A stretch of 64,000 bases of DNA from Hyphomicrobiales bacterium (GTDB lineage: Bacteria; Pseudomonadota; Alphaproteobacteria; Rhizobiales; Xanthobacteraceae), in the NCBI GenBank assembly GCA_009377755.1, contig WHTM01000010.1, positions 67,001 through 131,000 of the forward strand, written 5' to 3'. Shown piece after piece: positions 60,289 to 64,000 of this stretch (position 1 is its first letter; every line of letters starts with the position of its first letter). The notes under the pieces were generated by a model. It worked only from the letters and a program-made list of their open reading frames with translations, was not told the DNA's origin and made no database searches. The position numbers were made by a program, and so were the translations under genes.

Positions 60289-61848
60289 ATGGTTGCCATG
60301 GAACAGCCTCAACAATCCGTCCTGGAATTTCTTGGCCGACCGCGTACGCCGGGCGAGCCACCTCCGCGGCGGATTGACACCCATGCGGCCTCGGTTTTCC
60401 TGTTCCCCGAACGGGCCCTCAAGATCAAGCGCGCCGTCCGGTTTCCGTTCCTCGATTATTTGACTTTGGAACTGCGCAGGGCCGCTTGCGAGGCCGAGCT
60501 CGCAGTCAACCGGCCGTTCGCACCGCAAATCTATCGGAGGGTTATTCCGGTCACACGAGAGTCCGACGGATCGTTCGCCATCGGCGGTGCCGGGGAGCCG
60601 GTCGAGTGGGCCGTGGAGATGGCCCGGTTCGACGAGAACCGCACGCTCGATCACCTGGCCGAACGGGGCGAGATAGACGCCGCGCTGGCGGACGCGCTCG
60701 GCCGTGCGGTGGCGGCCGCACATGCGCAGACGCAGGTTGCGGAGGCCGAGCCCTGGATTACGGCGATCGGCGATTACGTCGACGAGCATGCCTCGGTATT
60801 CGGCGCAGCGCCCGATCTGTTTCCGCCGGACGACGCCGCGACGCTGACGCAGGCGAGCCGCGCGGCGTTCGCCCGCATCCGCCCGCTGCTGGAGGCGCGC
60901 GGCGACCGCGGATTGATCCGCCGCTGCCATGGCGATCTACATCTCGGCAACATCGTCGTCCTCGACGGCAAGCCGGTGCTGTTCGACGCGATCGAGTTCG
61001 ATCCCGTCATCGCGTCAGGGGACGTGCTCTACGATCTCGCCTTCCTGTTGATGGATTTGTTCGCGCGAAACCTGACGCATGCGGCCAACGTCGTATTCAA
61101 CCGCTATCTCGTCGAGACCGACCGGGACGCCGATCTCGACGGCCTTGCCGCCCTGCCCTTCCTCCTCTCGATGCGCGCCGCGATTCGCGCGAAGGTCACC
61201 GCCGCGCGCCTGCGGCAAGACCCGAAGCACGATCGGGATGCCATCGCCGCGGCCGCGCGCAAGTACTTCCACTTGGCCCTGCAGCTCATCATGCCGTCTA
61301 CGCCGAAGCTGATCGCCGTCGGCGGCCTGTCCGGCACCGGAAAATCGCTGCTGGCGCGCATGCTGGCACCGCGGGTTCCGCCGGTGCCGGGCGCCGTGCT
61401 GCTACGTTCCGACGTCGAGCGCAAGCGCTTGTTCGGCGTCGGCGAGACCGAGCGGCTGCCGAAAGACGCCTACACGCCCGAGGTATCGGCGAGGATTTAT
61501 GCCGCGCTCGAAGGCAAGGCGCGCACAGTCATCGCAGCAGGCCATTCCGCGGTGGTCGATGCGGTGTTTGCCATGCCGGAGGAGCGCCGCGCGCTTGCCG
61601 ATATCGCCCGACGCGCGCGGGTGCCGTTGCACGGATTGTTTCTCACCGCCGACCTCGCGGTCCGTCTGCAACGCGTCGGCGGCCGCAGAGGCGACGCTTC
61701 CGATGCCGATGCCGCGGTGGTCACGCAGCAGGAAGAATACCCGCTTGACGCCATGGACTGGACAGCCGTCGACGCCAATTGCACGCCAGAGGAGACGCTG
61801 CGCAGAGCACTCTCGTCGCTGCCGGCGACACGGATTCCGGATGGATGA
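60289..61848 (+). CDS. Aminoglycoside phosphotransferase-like / AAA-type kinase fusion protein
   Basis: A 519-residue two-domain protein. The N-terminal half (about 20-330) is kinase-like with catalytic HGDLHLGN (H214, D216) and a following DAIEFDP that binds Mg; the C-terminal part starts with the P-loop GGLSGTGKS (345-353) and resembles small nucleotide or nucleoside kinases (zeta-toxin/Pin-like AAA_33). This fusion is found with universal stress proteins in proteobacteria and is often in hypoxia regulons. The substrate is unknown. ATG at 60298 is an alternative start. Confidence 0.82.
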   Translation: MVAMEQPQQSVLEFLGRPRTPGEPPPRRIDTHAASVFLFPERALKIKRAVRFPFLDYLTLELRRAACEAELAVNRPFAPQIYRRVIPVTRESDGSFAIGGAGEPVEWAVEMARFDENRTLDHLAERGEIDAALADALGRAVAAAHAQTQVAEAEPWITAIGDYVDEHASVFGAAPDLFPPDDAATLTQASRAAFARIRPLLEARGDRGLIRRCHGDLHLGNIVVLDGKPVLFDAIEFDPVIASGDVLYDLAFLLMDLFARNLTHAANVVFNRYLVETDRDADLDGLAALPFLLSMRAAIRAKVTAARLRQDPKHDRDAIAAAARKYFHLALQLIMPSTPKLIAVGGLSGTGKSLLARMLAPRVPPVPGAVLLRSDVERKRLFGVGETERLPKDAYTPEVSARIYAALEGKARTVIAAGHSAVVDAVFAMPEERRALADIARRARVPLHGLFLTADLAVRLQRVGGRRGDASDADAAVVTQQEEYPLDAMDWTAVDANCTPEETLRRALSSLPATRIPDG

Positions 61849-61866
61849 CACACGGTTCCCCTCTGT

Positions 61867-61946
61867 GTCGTTCCCGCGCAAGCGGGAACCCATAACCACC
61901 GACCGCGGGGACACGGAGTATGGGTCCCCGCTTGCGCGGGGACGAC
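61867..61946. repeat. Palindromic repeat (GTTCCCGC-GCAAGC-GGGAAC family)
   Basis: An 80-bp member of the family with inner arms GTTCCCGC / GCGGGAAC and GTCCCCGC-TTGC-GCGGGGAC. Its right end is one base from the start codon of the MFS gene, so its GGGGACGACG sequence lies where the ribosome-binding site should be. Confidence 0.85.
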
Positions 61947-61947
61947 G

Positions 61948-63126
61948 ATGAAGGCCGCGCGGCACTGGGCGGTCGGCCTCACCGGCTTCTGCAGCTTCCT
62001 CAATCTCTATTCGCCGCAGGCGATCCTGCCGTTGCTCGGCCAGGAGTTTCGCGCCGGCGCCGCCGAGATCAGCGCCATCATGACGGCCGGGACGCTGTCG
62101 GTCGCGCTGATCGCGCCGTTCACCGGCACCGTCGCCGACGTGCTCGGCCGCAAGCGGGTGATCGTCATCGCCATGGCGATCGCCGTGCTGCCGACGATCA
62201 TGCAGGCGCTGGCGCCGTCGCTCGAGGCGCTGATCTTCTGGAAGTTCGTCCAGGGCCTGGCGCTGCCGCCGATCTTCGCCGTCACCATCGCCTATGTCGG
62301 GGAGGAATGGCCGCGCCGGGAAGCGGCGGCCGCCGCCGGCATCTACACCGCGGGCGCGAGCCTCGGGGGCCTGAGCGCGCGCTTCGTCACCGGCGTCCTC
62401 GCCGATCTCGTTGGCTGGCGCAGCGCGTTCCTGGTGCTAGCCGCCGTCACGCTGGTGAGTGCCGTTGCGGTGGCGCTGATGCTCCCTCGCGAGCAGAAAT
62501 TCGTGCGCTCGGATGGGTTCCTGGCATCGGCGCGGCAGATGCTGCGGCATTTCCGCAATCCGCAACTGGTCGCCACCTACGCGGTCGGCTTCGGCACCCT
62601 GTTCAATTTCATCCTGACGTTCACCTACGTGAGCTTCCACCTGGCGGCGCCGCCGTATGGACTGTCGGCCAGCGCGCTGGGCGCGATCTTCCTCGTCTAT
62701 CTGGTCGGGACGGTGCTGTCGCCGGCCGTCGGGCGGGCGATTTGGCGGTTCGGCCGCCGCGCCTGCATGATCGGCATCATCGTTAGCTGGATGGGCGGCA
62801 TCCTACTGACGCTCGCCGCGCCGCTGACGGCGGTCGTTGTCGGACTGGCGATCTGCGCCGGCGCCGGGCTGCCGACGCAGGCCATCTCCACCGGCTATGT
62901 GGCGATCAGCGCCGAGCGCGGCGCCTCCTCCGCGGTCGGGCTCTACGTCAGCGCGTTCTATGTCGGCGGCAGCGTCGGCGCGGCGCTCGGCGGCGTCGCC
63001 TGGATTGCCGGCAGCTGGCCGGCCTGCGTTGCGCTGGTCCTGACGATGCTGGTGGTGATGGCGACCGTCGTCTGGACCGTGTGGACGCCCGGAACGCCGG
63101 TAGCGCCGCAGCGGTCAATTTCGTAG
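61948..63126 (+). CDS. MFS transporter (YnfM-like)
   Basis: A 392-residue, 12-span secondary transporter. The MFS loop motif GTVADVLGRKRVIVIAMAI follows span 2 (about residues 52-72), and LADLVGWRSAFLVLA lies in the second such loop. The protein resembles YnfM/YdhP-type multidrug exporters. Its start lies directly at the end of a palindromic repeat, which provides GGGGA as ribosome-binding site. It precedes an RraA-family gene by 39 bases. Confidence 0.85.
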   Translation: MKAARHWAVGLTGFCSFLNLYSPQAILPLLGQEFRAGAAEISAIMTAGTLSVALIAPFTGTVADVLGRKRVIVIAMAIAVLPTIMQALAPSLEALIFWKFVQGLALPPIFAVTIAYVGEEWPRREAAAAAGIYTAGASLGGLSARFVTGVLADLVGWRSAFLVLAAVTLVSAVAVALMLPREQKFVRSDGFLASARQMLRHFRNPQLVATYAVGFGTLFNFILTFTYVSFHLAAPPYGLSASALGAIFLVYLVGTVLSPAVGRAIWRFGRRACMIGIIVSWMGGILLTLAAPLTAVVVGLAICAGAGLPTQAISTGYVAISAERGASSAVGLYVSAFYVGGSVGAALGGVAWIAGSWPACVALVLTMLVVMATVVWTVWTPGTPVAPQRSIS

Positions 63127-63165
63127 TGTGCGGCCGCTCAAACTCGATCATGCCGGGGGAAACGC

Positions 63166-63849
63166 GTGCTGACGCAAAGCCAAACCGAATTCCTGCAATC
63201 CATCGATACCCCCACCGTGTGCAATCTGCTGGAGGTGGTCGCGCCGCAGCGGCGCGGCTTCGGCTACACGGTGAAGCACCTGCACTGCCCGTTCCCCGAT
63301 CTGCGGCCAATGGTCGGCTTCGCCAAGACGGTAACCATGCGGGCCAAGGACCGCGTTCCGCTCGGCGACGGCAGCTACATGCAGAAGCGCCTCGACTATC
63401 TCGACTACGTCGCCGCCGCGCCGCAGCCGGGCATCGCCGTGATCGAGGACCTCGATGGCGAGTTCGTCGGCTTCGGCGCGTTCTGGGGCGAAGTGCAGTC
63501 GAACATCCACAAGGCGCTCGGCTGCCTCGGCACCATCACCAACGGGTCGATCCGCGACATCCCGATGATCGCAGCCGGTTTCCAGATGCTCGCCGGTTCG
63601 ATCGCGCCCTCGCACGCGTTCGTGCACGTGGTCGATTTCGGCGGCAAAGTGACGGTCCACGGGATGGAGGTCGAGAGCGGCGACCTGATCCACGCCGACC
63701 GCCACGGCGCCGTCGTTGTGCCGCTCGACACCATCGACGCCATGAAGCCTGCGCTGGCGAAGCTTTCCGCGCAGGAGGAGCGCATCATCACGGCCGCCCG
63801 CGCACCCGGCGCGACCGCGGCCTCGATCAAGGCAGCGATGACGGGGTAG
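63166..63849 (+). CDS. RraA family protein (HMG/CHA aldolase-like)
   Basis: A 227-residue protein of the RraA/4-hydroxy-4-methyl-2-oxoglutarate aldolase fold. The GCLGTITNGSIRDIPMI segment (G-x-D-type motif with Arg-Asp pair, about residues 119-135) is where aldolase members bind substrate and metal; the usual N-terminal TP(T)VCNLLEVVAPQ is present too. It begins with GTG, preceded by GGGGGAAA. Members act as aldolases or RNase E inhibitors; here the enzyme role seems likelier, near a putative transporter. Confidence 0.85.
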   Translation: MLTQSQTEFLQSIDTPTVCNLLEVVAPQRRGFGYTVKHLHCPFPDLRPMVGFAKTVTMRAKDRVPLGDGSYMQKRLDYLDYVAAAPQPGIAVIEDLDGEFVGFGAFWGEVQSNIHKALGCLGTITNGSIRDIPMIAAGFQMLAGSIAPSHAFVHVVDFGGKVTVHGMEVESGDLIHADRHGAVVVPLDTIDAMKPALAKLSAQEERIITAARAPGATAASIKAAMTG

Positions 63850-63928
63850 CGAATGATCGGATGGATGAATCCCGACTCTCGCGTCGCTCGGCCGGGATGA
63901 CGGCAGAAAATGTCCAGCTAGAAAAACG

Positions 63929-64000
63929 ATGCGCATCGACCGTCGCCAATCCAATCCCGCCTTCGGCACCCGCAAGCTGAAGCTCGGCACGTTCCAGACC
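63929..64000 (+). CDS. Luciferase-like monooxygenase (LLM class), N-terminal fragment
   Basis: The window ends 24 codons into the gene. The N-terminus NPAFGTRKLKLGTFQT resembles flavin-dependent luciferase-like oxidoreductases, which start NPxF...KLGxF. ATG at 63929; no strong ribosome-binding site is visible, and a palindromic fragment precedes the gene. Identity is tentative because little of the protein is seen. Confidence 0.6.
   Translation, partial: MRIDRRQSNPAFGTRKLKLGTFQT

Overview
The window is a contiguous stretch of GC-rich chromosomal DNA from an alphaproteobacterium, most likely a Hyphomicrobiales (Rhizobiales) member near Bradyrhizobium, Rhodopseudomonas or Pseudolabrys. The pointers are homospermidine synthase next to an ornithine decarboxylase with an alphaproteobacterial speF-type leader, a fused indolepyruvate:ferredoxin oxidoreductase, many solute-binding-protein transporters, and several families of short palindromic intergenic repeats typical of that group. 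I see no rRNA, tRNA, CRISPR array, prophage or insertion sequence. The genus assignment is inference.

Layout. 1-10.7 kb (minus strand): a branched-chain-amino-acid-type ABC importer (livG-H-M-K-F) with an acyl-CoA synthetase and a fused indolepyruvate oxidoreductase, probably an organic-acid or aromatic-acid uptake and activation cluster. 10.9-17.7 kb: a low-complexity secreted protein, two acyl-CoA dehydrogenases, a GIY-YIG protein between repeats, an SDR and a TRAP transporter membrane pair. 17.9-23.2 kb: cobalt-type nitrile hydratase (alpha, beta, accessory) facing a DUF1007 plus NicO nickel/cobalt transporter pair, then a gamma-glutamyltransferase-like enzyme. 23.4-29.0 kb: an accessory-looking cluster (LysM-like protein, frameshifted GLUG-repeat protein, DsrE protein, DUF3455, cupin) divergent from an AraC-type regulator. 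29.2-33.5 kb: polyamine genes (leader peptide with attenuator, ornithine decarboxylase, GNAT, homospermidine synthase) and a VapC-like PIN protein with an altered active site. 33.5-40.6 kb (minus): WD40, cupin, RidA-like, Ldh-type dehydrogenase, CobW GTPase, then a fused TRAP permease with its TAXI binding protein. 40.8-43.8 kb (minus): a zinc ABC importer behind a near-perfect Zur box, with a previously unlisted 52-residue His-rich membrane protein as its first cistron. 43.9-47.9 kb: a sugar kinase, a methyltransferase/acyltransferase pair and a split permease. 48.1-50.7 kb: a fluoride riboswitch controlling antiporter, universal stress protein, CrcB and DUF190. 50.8-64 kb: biotin synthase, a flavoprotein, a universal stress protein, a TetR/hydrolase pair (hydrolase frameshifted), a Bug-type binding protein, a TPP enzyme, a phosphotransferase-kinase fusion near an FNR/FixK-like box, an MFS transporter, an RraA-family protein and the start of a luciferase-like monooxygenase.

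Two themes recur. First, transition metals: His-rich segments occur in nitrile hydratase alpha, the NicO transporter, the CobW GTPase, ZnuA and the small znu-operon protein. Second, short palindromic repeats: at least six families sit between genes, one copy lies in frame inside the indolepyruvate oxidoreductase gene, one forms the end of a GIY-YIG gene and one supplies the ribosome-binding region of an MFS gene. Two genes carry apparent one-base deletions in homopolymers, which may be real or sequencing error.
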